A stretch of DNA of 64,000 nt from a virus. The stretch spans positions 62,001 through 126,000 of IMG/VR virus record IMGVR_UViG_3300032116_000031, one strand, 5' to 3'. Shown piece by piece: positions 17,098-26,200 of the stretch (position 1 is the first letter of the stretch; every line of letters starts with the position of its first letter). A program made the position numbers and the translations under genes. The notes below the pieces were generated by a model. That model made no database searches. It had not been told where the DNA came from and saw nothing but the letters and a program-made list of their open reading frames with translations.

Positions 17098-18483
17098 TTA
17101 ATTTTTATTTTTTTTGTTAGCTTCTAATGAACTTGTTATATTAAAGTCTTCTATTTTAATTTTGACCTTAGCATTATTAAATATGCAATTTTCAAATTTC
17201 AATCGACCCTGACCTAAGCGATTTTTCCAAAAGTTTACATTGGCTAATGCTGATATTTCTTGCTCTTCATCTTTACCAACGGTGATCAATACGTGAGCTA
17301 TCTTTAAAAGGTCAACGGAGCCACCTAACATCGTCGGTAAGACATCTTTCATACCATGTGAATCCTTTTTACCTTGAATCAAAACCCACGCAGCACAATT
17401 GAATTTTTCCTCGCTTATTGAATGTTCTATTTGTCTTAAAACCTCTGGACCAGCCATAAAATCTCTTTCACCATAATCCTTTTCACTTTTAATACAATCT
17501 AAATAGTCAATAATAATCAAATCCAATTTATGCCCTAATACTTTCTCGATGTAAAACATTGTTTGTTCAATATCACTCCATTTTGTATTAATAGCATCAA
17601 ACTTTTTAACAATTAATCTACCACCTGCTTTCTCCCCTTTCTTCAGATATTTTTTGCATTCTAATTCTACAAGTTCTTTGTTTTTATTTTTTCTAGTTTC
17701 ATTGATTTCCAATCCAGTCCAATGTGCTTGGAATTTAGAAATCAATTGATCTTGAGCACCTTCAAAATAAACGTACAATACTGTCTTACCTTGATTGAAT
17801 GCTGCACTAGAAGTAACAACAGAGAAAGTAGTCTTACCAACGCCGTAACCAGCCCCTAGAACGCATAAATCGCCTCTTGAAGGCCCACCACTTAAAGCAC
17901 TATCGAAAGACACTCCTAGGCCAGTTGAGATAGGAATTCGGTTCATATCATCAACTGTTTTAAATGTTTCGCTATCGAAGATTAACGGTCTTTTTTCTAA
18001 GTCATTAATCTCAATAGATTTTCTCACTTTATCAACAGCATCTTCAAAGGATTTGATTTTATTCTCCTTCAATCCTTTTCTAATAGAATCTACTGATGTG
18101 AAGAAGTTTTGTTGTTGAACAAAGTTTTTAGCGTTGTTCCTGATATGATCTACGTTTTCAATAACTACGTTTTCAATATCATCTAAGAACTGAAAAAAGA
18201 TTTCTTTATCTTCTTTACTCTGTGAGGAGTATATTTCCCTAATCGTATCGTAGAAAGGAATACTACGGTATTTTTCGTAATATTCCTTCACGATAGATAA
18301 AAGAAACTTTGAAGATGGAAGAAAGAAGTGATTGCTTTTTAGAATAGGTAAAATTGTAAGACCAAAATCAACATCTCTGTAAATTTCCTTTCCTTTAAGG
18401 ATTCGCCGTCCAATCACCTGATTCCAAAATTTAATCTCAAACCGTTCACCAAAAAATGAAAGGTTTTCGTTCATTGTATCCAT
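17098..18483 (-). CDS. DnaB/T4 gp41-like replicative helicase
   Basis: 461 residues. RecA-fold C-terminal domain with Walker A GAGYGVGKTT (K217), Walker B LIIIDYLDCI, and a later LIQGKKDSHG/MLGGSVDLLKIAH segment typical of hexameric DnaB-family helicases (H4/arginine-finger region). The N-terminal 170 residues are helical, as in the primase-interacting domain. It unwinds at the replication fork with the polymerase. It sits 9 bases downstream (3') of nrdB in a leftward block that also encodes a 5'-exonuclease, UvsX and SSB. One TGGACGGCG word is at 18404, read here as Gly-Arg-Arg. Confidence 0.92.
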   Translation of the reverse strand: MDTMNENLSFFGERFEIKFWNQVIGRRILKGKEIYRDVDFGLTILPILKSNHFFLPSSKFLLSIVKEYYEKYRSIPFYDTIREIYSSQSKEDKEIFFQFLDDIENVVIENVDHIRNNAKNFVQQQNFFTSVDSIRKGLKENKIKSFEDAVDKVRKSIEINDLEKRPLIFDSETFKTVDDMNRIPISTGLGVSFDSALSGGPSRGDLCVLGAGYGVGKTTFSVVTSSAAFNQGKTVLYVYFEGAQDQLISKFQAHWTGLEINETRKNKNKELVELECKKYLKKGEKAGGRLIVKKFDAINTKWSDIEQTMFYIEKVLGHKLDLIIIDYLDCIKSEKDYGERDFMAGPEVLRQIEHSISEEKFNCAAWVLIQGKKDSHGMKDVLPTMLGGSVDLLKIAHVLITVGKDEEQEISALANVNFWKNRLGQGRLKFENCIFNNAKVKIKIEDFNITSSLEANKKNKN

Positions 18484-18530
18484 AATAAATTTCTTTTGTA
18501 AAATAAAAAAATAACAATTGAATAATAAAA

Positions 18531-19091
18531 TTAGAGTTGATAACTATTTACACAGAAAGTGTTTTTAACGCCAGTGAAAGGAGTGAAAAATCTGTTTGTG
18601 TAATAATTCAAAGATAACAAGTCTTTCAACAAACTTCTGATACCTTTAAAATTAGGACCATCTTTCCAAATAGGGAGAATAGATAGTTGAGGAACAGCGT
18701 AGAAATCATTAGCATTAATTTCTTGCTGATAGATTACCCTTACTTCTTTTTCATCTGTTAGTTTACCTTGATTTCTCACTGATGCTGAATGGTCAACTAA
18801 TTTAAAGATGTAACGTGAATTTGGGTTTTGGTGGGTGGACGGCGAAATTCCGTTCTCATAATTTTTGTAAAGATAATCCTCCGTAATACCCCTCATATAA
18901 TCATGGAACAAGCCAGTAATCTGTTGAAAGGTGTGAACAATCTCTACTGAATTTTCAACCGCTAAATCAGGGTTTCCAAATTCTTTTGGTGTGGCAAAGA
19001 AATTCAACATAGACATCTCTTGTGCTGTTGAACCATCGTAGTAAATCAAGTGAAAAGTAAATTTTGTAGTAAACTCTTGATTTTCTTTCAT
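18531..19091 (-). CDS. Hypothetical protein in replication operon
   Basis: 186 residues, unrecognised. It has an alpha/beta pattern with HLIYYDGSTAQEMS near the start and PQLSILPIWKDGPNFKGIRSLLKDLLSL in the last third. It lies between the helicase gene and the 5'-exonuclease gene (3-base spacer to the latter), the position where T4-like phages often place helicase loaders or primase accessories. No motif supports that, so it is only a positional suggestion. Confidence 0.65.
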   Translation of the reverse strand: MKENQEFTTKFTFHLIYYDGSTAQEMSMLNFFATPKEFGNPDLAVENSVEIVHTFQQITGLFHDYMRGITEDYLYKNYENGISPSTHQNPNSRYIFKLVDHSASVRNQGKLTDEKEVRVIYQQEINANDFYAVPQLSILPIWKDGPNFKGIRSLLKDLLSLNYYTNRFFTPFTGVKNTFCVNSYQL

Positions 19092-19094
19092 AAA

Positions 19095-20102
19095 TCAAAT
19101 TTTGTTTGTTAAAAAATATGGTTGAATAAAAAAGTTTAAATCTCCATCGAAATCTAAATCTGTTACTATTTGTTTGTGTATCTCTGTGCCTTTAATCTTA
19201 TTTATAAAAGCCTTCTTATCAAAATTCAAGAACTTAATGTTTGCTATTTCGTCCTTGCAATCTTGTGTCACAAAGGTACTACTTTTTAGATTAATTAGTG
19301 ACTCTGTGAGCAAAAATTTTTCATCTTTTTCTAAAAATTCTATTAAGGTTCCTAAACGCTTCCCTTTCTTATTTTTCTCCCTTTGTTTATAACAGTATTC
19401 AAGTAAACTTGTTCTGTCATATTCTCGTCTAACAAACATAGGGATTTCTTTAACAATCGACTTTTCAGAGAATCCATTGGCACCTATAATATTATCAGAT
19501 TCATCCCCCATAATGACCTTTCTTAGTAATATATTCTTGGGATTGTAATCAAAATAATATTCAAAATTTTCAGAATTAATCAATAAGTTTTTTGGATACA
19601 AGAAGTCGCCAGTCTTTATCCTATTCATATAATAAACATATACTGTCTTATCAACTAATTGAAAATAATCATGATCGTTTGATAATATCAATATATTTTC
19701 CTTATCCTTATTTTGCCTGACATATTCTGCAATGCAATCATCTGTTTCAACGAATTCATGTTGATATGAAACTATACCCAATAGCTCCATTAATTCTTTT
19801 AAAACATTTATTTGATTGTAATAAGGATCAATACCGTTAAAAAACCTCTTACGTTTTTCTTTGTATTGTGGATACAATTCCCTTCTTAACTTTCCACTTT
19901 CAGGGCCATCCCAAAATAAAACCGTTTTATTAATTTGATATGTATGATTATTTACATTCTCATTTAATATTCCTCTCAACTTTTTTAAAAATCCCCAAAC
20001 AGCGTGAATATTTTGTTTTTGGAGGGCGTAAGATTTTACGCCCTCGAAAACAATCTTGTATAAGTTAGTTGCGTCTACAACCAGAGTAGCTCTATTCTTC
20101 AT
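19095..20102 (-). CDS. 5'-3' exonuclease / T4 RNase H-like flap nuclease
   Basis: 335 residues. FEN/PIN-like acidic sites in order: VVDATNL (D10), LFWDGPESGKLRRELYPQYK (D66 with the clamp basic residues), ETDDCIAEYV (D121, D122), LSNDHDYFQL (D143, D145), and IMGDESDNI (D200, D203), followed by a helix-hairpin-helix-like GANGFSEKSI. This is the T4 Rnh family that removes Okazaki primers. The start codon overlaps the end of the uvsX-like gene by 11 bases, indicating coupled translation. Confidence 0.92.
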   Translation of the reverse strand: MKNRATLVVDATNLYKIVFEGVKSYALQKQNIHAVWGFLKKLRGILNENVNNHTYQINKTVLFWDGPESGKLRRELYPQYKEKRKRFFNGIDPYYNQINVLKELMELLGIVSYQHEFVETDDCIAEYVRQNKDKENILILSNDHDYFQLVDKTVYVYYMNRIKTGDFLYPKNLLINSENFEYYFDYNPKNILLRKVIMGDESDNIIGANGFSEKSIVKEIPMFVRREYDRTSLLEYCYKQREKNKKGKRLGTLIEFLEKDEKFLLTESLINLKSSTFVTQDCKDEIANIKFLNFDKKAFINKIKGTEIHKQIVTDLDFDGDLNFFIQPYFLTNKI

Positions 20103-21141
20103 TCTCGATTATTTCTAAGTTTTCAGAATTATGAACAGCCAACACATTTTTGAAATACTCCACAATGGATTCTTTATTCTCCTTCTTATACTTATCAAAA
20201 TCATCACTGTTAATAAAACCATGTGGAGTTATCAATAAACTACCTTCACTGTTAATCCCAGTAAAATGATTTTTTAACATTCGTAGTCTTGTTTCTTTAG
20301 CTAATACTACTGTCTGACCATTGATAGTGTAGGACTTAGTTTTTAATGCCGCTTCTAATTTACCACCGCAATAAATCTTAACACCCATATCATAAGCAAA
20401 AGCTAAGCCACCTGTTTCCGTTGGATTAATAGAACCACTTCCTTGACTTAACCTCAAGATAGATACAAAAGTAATAGAACGCTTGTATTTTTTATATCTT
20501 GAATTAGTAACCATTGGCTCAATGAAACCAGAGAAATAATTCTTATGCACCTTAGCGTTGTGCATAGGTAAATCCATATTATCCTCTTCGATTTTATTCA
20601 TAGCAGCCTCACACTTCAATTTATTAATACTATCAACAAAGAAACATACATCGTAAGGGAAATTCTTTTTTTCATCTAATACATCATTACAGATACTAAT
20701 AATGTATTTATACATTTCCTCTAGGTTTTCAAAGCCGTCCTTAAAAAGGAAAAAGCCTTGGTCCCAAATCTTTATTAGCTCACCTGTTTCCTCATCTACT
20801 TCTTCTCTGTAATCACAATCCATACCCATAAACTTAGCATGATGAAAAGAAAACTTTCCTTCAGTAGAAATAATAACAGGTAGAATTTTTTTACGCTGAC
20901 ATTCAATAACACCTTCTAATAACAATGTTGTTTTACCTGTATCAGAATAACCAGAAATAGATATACAATTTGACATAGGAAATCCCTCGAAACCTAGTGC
21001 CTTTTTTACTGGATCTGAAAAATAAATGTAACTAAATGGTTTTTGTGGTTTAGGTTGGTTTTTCTCTGATCTTTTATACGTAGATAAAAAATCAAGAACC
21101 TCACCTTCTTTGGGTTCGATATTTGAATTTTTTTTAGCCAT
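20092..21141 (-). CDS. uvsX: UvsX/RecA-like recombinase
   Basis: 349 residues. Walker A GYSDTGKTT (64-72, K70), strand VCFFVDSINKL as Walker B, and SQGSGSINPTETGGLAFAYD as the L2 DNA-binding region typical of RecA/UvsX. The acidic C-terminal tail (ENLEIIENEE) is also usual. It performs strand exchange in recombination-dependent replication together with the SSB. It is transcribed after a hairpin terminator that separates it from the SSB gene, so its expression may be reduced relative to SSB. Confidence 0.9.
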   Translation of the reverse strand: MAKKNSNIEPKEGEVLDFLSTYKRSEKNQPKPQKPFSYIYFSDPVKKALGFEGFPMSNCISISGYSDTGKTTLLLEGVIECQRKKILPVIISTEGKFSFHHAKFMGMDCDYREEVDEETGELIKIWDQGFFLFKDGFENLEEMYKYIISICNDVLDEKKNFPYDVCFFVDSINKLKCEAAMNKIEEDNMDLPMHNAKVHKNYFSGFIEPMVTNSRYKKYKRSITFVSILRLSQGSGSINPTETGGLAFAYDMGVKIYCGGKLEAALKTKSYTINGQTVVLAKETRLRMLKNHFTGINSEGSLLITPHGFINSDDFDKYKKENKESIVEYFKNVLAVHNSENLEIIENEE

Positions 21142-21160
21142 AACTTAAAATTTAAGAAAA

Positions 21161-21196
21161 AAATGGGGGCAAAACAATTAAGTTGTTTGCCCCCGA
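21161..21196 (-). terminator. Intrinsic terminator after the SSB gene
   Basis: GGGGGCAAAACAA (21165-21177) pairs with TTGTTTGCCCCC (21183-21194) with one bulged A. In the leftward sense the stem is followed by ATTTTTTTC. It lies between the SSB stop (21222) and the uvsX start (21141) and would let SSB be made in excess with partial read-through. Confidence 0.85.
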
Positions 21197-21221
21197 AAAT
21201 AAGTAAAAGTAGTGATTTTAA

Positions 21222-22232
21222 TTAAAATGGAAGTTCGGAATCATCTGATTCGTATCCATCATCTTCATATAAAGAATCCTCAATCGCACTTGAAGTAGCA
21301 GCGGCGGTTACAATTGGAGAAGTAACCTGTTGACCGAGGTTCAAATCATCTAATTCAGACCCAATTTTGGAATAACGATACTTTACTGTACCATCTTGAT
21401 TGGTTCCGTTTGGAACAAGCTCATACCCCAATTCTTTGATTTTTTCTAAAAACAAATCGTTAATAGCCGAAATCAAATACTGTGTGATGAACTTTTCATA
21501 AAAGTTATCCATGCTAACACGAAGAATGTCATTGGAACCTTTATGCTCTTCCAAAATTGAAAGATACTTTTCATTCCAACTGTCGTGCTTAACATAAGAA
21601 TTGTCGGTAGGATTACCGAAACGGTCGCGAATCACATTATCTCCTTGCTTAAGGAAGACGTTGTAGATTTTTTTACCTTTAATTACGATAGGAGTTTTGT
21701 AGTTAGATTCTTTACTTCTAGCTGGAATAACACTAATTGAAACCATCTCATTAGATGATTTATCAATGTTACTCAACTTTGAAATCATCTCTTTACCTTT
21801 CAAAGAAAAAGCTGTTTTTACAATGTAAGTTGCTCCAACTACTTTTCCATTTTTAGGATTGTTTGGATCCTCTGATTCAAATGGATTGTGGTAAGTAGCA
21901 TTTGGATCAAAAAGAACGATTTGAATCTTCTTAGAAGGCTTATTGTTAATAGTTTCCTGAATAACAGAAACCGATTTCAAATAGCCGCTAACAGATGTGT
22001 CATTTGGAATATTGTAATATTCCTTTCCGCCAGTCATGTTCATAATTCGGCTGTTACGCTTCATCTCATCATCAAGAAGAAGAACACACCGAAAATGAAC
22101 AGTGTCATTAACACCTTTTACATAATCTTTATCTTCTGAAGATAAAGTATTGCTGAAAAGGTTTAGTACAAAAGTTTGGTACCCTACAAATGGATTTTGT
22201 GAACTGTTTTGTTTTTGCTGATTTCCTAACAT
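21222..22232 (-). CDS. Single-stranded DNA-binding protein (T4 gp32 analogue)
   Basis: 336 residues. The N-terminal half contains an OB-fold-like arrangement (VHFRCVLLLDDEM, then VIQETINNKPSKKIQIVLFDP and TYIVKTAFSLKGKEM) and the last 20 residues are an acidic tail (SLYEDDGYESDDSELPF) ending in F, as in SSBs that recruit partners. The Zn-binding site of T4 gp32 is not evident. Position before uvsX, its own host-like promoter and a downstream terminator fit an abundant early SSB. Family assignment by tail and context; fold not certain. Confidence 0.78.
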   Translation of the reverse strand: MLGNQQKQNSSQNPFVGYQTFVLNLFSNTLSSEDKDYVKGVNDTVHFRCVLLLDDEMKRNSRIMNMTGGKEYYNIPNDTSVSGYLKSVSVIQETINNKPSKKIQIVLFDPNATYHNPFESEDPNNPKNGKVVGATYIVKTAFSLKGKEMISKLSNIDKSSNEMVSISVIPARSKESNYKTPIVIKGKKIYNVFLKQGDNVIRDRFGNPTDNSYVKHDSWNEKYLSILEEHKGSNDILRVSMDNFYEKFITQYLISAINDLFLEKIKELGYELVPNGTNQDGTVKYRYSKIGSELDDLNLGQQVTSPIVTAAATSSAIEDSLYEDDGYESDDSELPF

Positions 22233-22279
22233 AGTAACTTAAAATTTTTGTTTGTGTATAATGTGTTGTAATTATGATG

Positions 22280-22310
22280 CAAAGATAAGGTATTTCTTTC
22301 GAATAATCAA
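22280..22310 (-). promoter_or_regulatory. Bacteroidota-type promoter for the SSB gene
   Basis: On the leftward strand TTG (complement of 22308-22310), a 20-base spacer and TATCTTTG (complement of 22280-22287) followed by CA. This matches TTG-N19/21-TAnnTTTG. The leader to the ATG at 22232 is about 40 bases. Confidence 0.75.
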
Positions 22311-22330
22311 AATATTTTTTCGACTTTTTT

Positions 22331-22990
22331 TTAAAAACTTTTTCTAACGGTATTTTCGTTATAGTCTTTCATAACATCAGACTGCTTTAAAACGTATTCT
22401 TGATCCTTTTGTTCAGCGTTTTCAGAAGAATTTTCATTATTATTTAATCCAGCGTTAGCAATGGCATACTTGTTTTTATCTTCTTGAGAAGGAACCCAAT
22501 AATCAGTTAATTTAACATTATAAGGGAAGCTACTCAAAGAACGCATTTGCAATTGTTCAATTGGTGTAGGGACTCTTTTCTCCAATTCAGAATTAACCTT
22601 AGAAATAGTTTCTTTAGTTTTAGTTTCAAGATTCTCAATTCTATCACCCAAGTCTTTTTTTAGGGAATCGTTGTTGGTGATTAATGTATCAATTTTAGAC
22701 AATAAGTCCTGAACTGTTTTATTGATTTCATCTTGCTTTAATACTAAACCTGTTACATCAACTTGAACAGTATTATCGTCTGGTTTAACTTCAACAGGAG
22801 GCATACCATCGGCGTTAGCATCAGATGCAAGAGAATCTTGTTTTTCTTCTCCTTCTTTTTCTTCACCTCCTTCACCTTCTGCTCCAGCAGGATTTAACCC
22901 TAAGATGTCATCTATTTCATCTTCTTTTAGGAGTTCTTTTGGTCCTCTGCCATAATAATTGTAATTGCTGATATAATCAAATCTATTCAT
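22331..22990 (-). CDS. Hypothetical coiled-coil virion-associated protein
   Basis: 219 residues, unrecognised. The first 25 residues (YNYYGRGPKELLKEDEID) are followed by a Gly/Glu-rich stretch (GAEGEGGEEKEGEEK), then a long heptad-like coiled coil (about 75-145, KTVQDLLSKIDTLITNNDSL), and a C-terminal region with PYNVKLTDYW. The GRGPKELLKEDE start resembles the leader of other proteins in this window. It lies at the downstream end of the tail block. No further function can be supported. Confidence 0.65.
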   Translation of the reverse strand: MNRFDYISNYNYYGRGPKELLKEDEIDDILGLNPAGAEGEGGEEKEGEEKQDSLASDANADGMPPVEVKPDDNTVQVDVTGLVLKQDEINKTVQDLLSKIDTLITNNDSLKKDLGDRIENLETKTKETISKVNSELEKRVPTPIEQLQMRSLSSFPYNVKLTDYWVPSQEDKNKYAIANAGLNNNENSSENAEQKDQEYVLKQSDVMKDYNENTVRKSF

Positions 22991-22998
22991 GGTTATAA

Positions 22999-23169
22999 TT
23001 AGTCGTTTAATAATTGTCTGCCGTCTTCAACTAAAATTGTCTTTTCTACAACTTCAACTAAGCCGTCATTTTTTTTATATACTTTTTTCTTTTTTGCATT
23101 AACATTCTTTTGTTCATCTTCTTTGAAGATGTCAGGATTATTCAAATACTTACTTAAAAAATTTTTCAT
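22999..23169 (-). CDS. Small basic/acidic protein, 56 residues
   Basis: ATG at 23167-23169, TAA at 22999-23001. It reads MKNFLSKYLNNPDIFKEDEQ, then a lysine run (AKKKKVYKKNDG) and an acidic VEVVEKTILVEDG end. It lies 8 bases upstream of the coiled-coil gene and 33 bases downstream of the baseplate hub gene, in the same orientation. The ATATTTATAATAAAA element just upstream supports it as a real gene. Function unknown. Confidence 0.6.
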   Translation of the reverse strand: MKNFLSKYLNNPDIFKEDEQKNVNAKKKKVYKKNDGLVEVVEKTILVEDGRQLLND

Positions 23170-23175
23170 AATATG

Positions 23176-23193
23176 ATATTTTATTATAAATAT
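23176..23193 (-). promoter_or_regulatory. Late-type promoter element
   Basis: Leftward strand reads ACATATTTATAATAAAAT about 7-24 bases before the ATG at 23169. Same recurring word as elsewhere; predicted by recurrence only. Confidence 0.4.
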
Positions 23194-23202
23194 GTTAAAA
23201 AT

Positions 23203-26200
23203 TTAATTATTTGCAACAATGTTTCTTAATTTATCTAAGAAAGGATAAAATGCAATAGGTACAAATCCGCTATCAGGTTCCTGTTTTACTCTACTTGAAA
23301 CTAGATTATAAAATTGATTATTATAAAATATTCCAACGTGTGTAACAACAGAAAAATCAAAATTACTGTTCATAGGTGATCTATTATTTGTTCTCATTAT
23401 ATTTTTCCTAGAAGTTCTATTAGGGAAATTAACAGGATCATTCATTTGATTATAAGCCTTTGTTTTAAAGCTTGATCCTTGTGAGTAACCAAATAAAAGA
23501 CTTCCATTTGGAATCCCTTTTGCTACAAGGTCGCTATTAGACCAATTATTTAATTTATCATTAGCTGTAAAATAACCCATTCTACCGTCTTCTGGTAATC
23601 CCATGAACCAATTCCAAGCATCTCCTATCTTATCAACAGCACCTATCCTAACTACTCCTAATTGTTCTAATGCGGTTCTTGCCCAAGTAGCACAAACATT
23701 ATTTCCTAAACCAAAAGTAGAGACGTTATTACTGGTAAATAAATTGCTTAATTCTGTGTTAAGGACCGCAGTGTTAACACTTGTAGAAACGCTAAATTTA
23801 GCCACAGCACCTCTATATTCTATTGTAAATAATGTATTCTGACTATTTAAAGCAGTATTCGCACTACCAGCACCAGTTTGTTGAATTTCTCTAAGTATTG
23901 TAGAATCGATATTTTTACTGTTAGTATTAACTGTGCCTCTATCTTCACCGTTAGAAAAGTCGCTTTCATTTGATAAAGGTACTGTTAATTCACTTGAGCT
24001 TATGGAATTAGATAATTCTAAATTTAAGAAGGTAGTCATCTTATCTATAATTGGATAAGTGAACTTAGAAATTCTCATTCCACTAAAAGTAGTTGTCATA
24101 TTATTAGGCGTAATTTCGTGTTTAACGCTAGTAATCATATGCGCTCCATGGAACAATGGTACATTATCTAATTGAAAATATTGTGTAGGTAAAATTTGAG
24201 TATTACCTAAACATTCAACAGTAGTGGAATAACTTCTAACAGCATAAACATTATATAAATCCATACCTGTATAAAGACGTTTTGTTGCGCCTTTACCACC
24301 AGCAAGTTCATTCAATATTAAAATAGATTCAGCTGTTTCACGATGTTCTTGTTGGCTTACTTCTATCCTCTTAAATATATTTTGATTTTGGTCGGCATAA
24401 GCAACCCTAAAAACACTTAAATTATATTTAGCTAAGTAATCCTTTAAATCTGCTCCAGTTAATTGAGTTTGACTTATATTTCTATTTAGAATTGATTTAG
24501 GTAAATTAGTATCTATTATTGCATTGGCATTAAAATCAAAACTGTCATTGAAATAACCTACCCTATTGTTTAAATCCAAAACTTTACTATTACCTGCAAC
24601 ATATTGAAAAACGAAACACGAACCACCAGTCGGTTTATCATCCGAAAAATTAACATTTTCATTTAAGGTGGTAAAAGGTTTAAACATCTCCATAACATCT
24701 TGCTTATCGTAATAATTCACGAAGCTAGGAATATTATAGATATTAAAATTGTTGTCCTTTAAAACCCTTGACATTAAGAAATAGATGTTACCATCTGTTT
24801 GATTAGCATAAATCAACAGGGGTTTTGGATTAAGAACAGCTTTATCTCCAATATAAGACCAAGTTCTATCAATAAAGTAACAATGATCGATAAGTTTCTT
24901 TTTAGTGTCGGTGTTTCCATTTACGAAATAATTGGCAAAATTATAAATTTTGCCGTCCACCGTACTATAAGACAACCATTTATCATAGATATTTTTTAAG
25001 TGCTCATAAATCTGAATTTTAATATTTTTATCGGTAATTATATTATTAATTTCATCTTGTCTTATTCTTTGTTTTTCAGTTAGTTTTGTATTAATAAATT
25101 TTTTAGCAGCATTGATAAAACCAGAAAGATATTTACTTATAACATTAGAATTAGGTTCTATGATAGGCTGTTTGAATAATTCCCTAGGAGAAATTATAGC
25201 AACTTCTTTATAGGCTTTAATTCTATTTAATATAGTATCAAAAGCTGTTTCATATTCACCTATTGTGTTATCAGACTTTGGATCGAATGTCACATAATTA
25301 TAAACATAATTACTGAATCCACCTGCATTATACTCTTCTACAAATTTATCAAAGGCATCTACAAAAAATTTGAAACCCTCGTCTGATAACAAATTTTCAA
25401 ATTCACTTTTAGGTACCCAAGTTCTATTATATCGAGCATTATAATCTCCAACATTTGTATATTCTGGGTCAGATTTAATATCATCAACTAAAAAATTATA
25501 ACCTTGATAATGGATTTGATGTGAATGTTTTAATATCCCGCCTATATATGCAACATACAATTCAGTCATATTTAAAACGCAACTAAATTTATTAGCATAT
25601 TCCCTGAAATGATAATAATCTTTATAACCTATTGTTTCTAAAAATAGAAACGCCTTTGCATTAATGTTGTTTTTATCATAGTAAAATAAGTCAAAGATTT
25701 TAACAAATTGTTTATATTGAGTTATACTTCTACCGATTTTATACCTTGAGTTATTAGCTCTATCACCAGATACATTTCCAGATGTGGTATCAGCCCCAAC
25801 TATTCCAGCAGCGGTGCCATCTATAACATTCAGATTGTACATAGAACTAATAGAAGCAGCACTACCACTTGAAATATTTTTTAAATATTTGTTAAGATCA
25901 TCATTATTAAAAACATTTGTTAAATCAGCTGTTACGTTAAAGTAATTCTGATCAAAAATAAAATAGTCTGGATTTATTAAATTCCTAAAAATAAACGCTT
26001 GAATGGTTTTAGTATCAGCAAAATAAGTATTTAAAGCAGGTGACAAGGCCTTTGAAGTATAACTAGCTCTATCTCCTGCTAAGTACTGTAAGTTACTATT
26101 ATCAATAAACGATATAGGTGAAAAGACTAATCCAGTGTTATTATCATTAAATTGATAAGGGGCAATAGTTACATCGTCATTTGTAAAATTGTAAGCTAAA

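Noticed and set aside
23603-23842. Rightward frames within the giant hub gene
   Set aside because: Antisense shadows of a clear leftward coding region, as are the other rightward frames between 22 and 42 kb.
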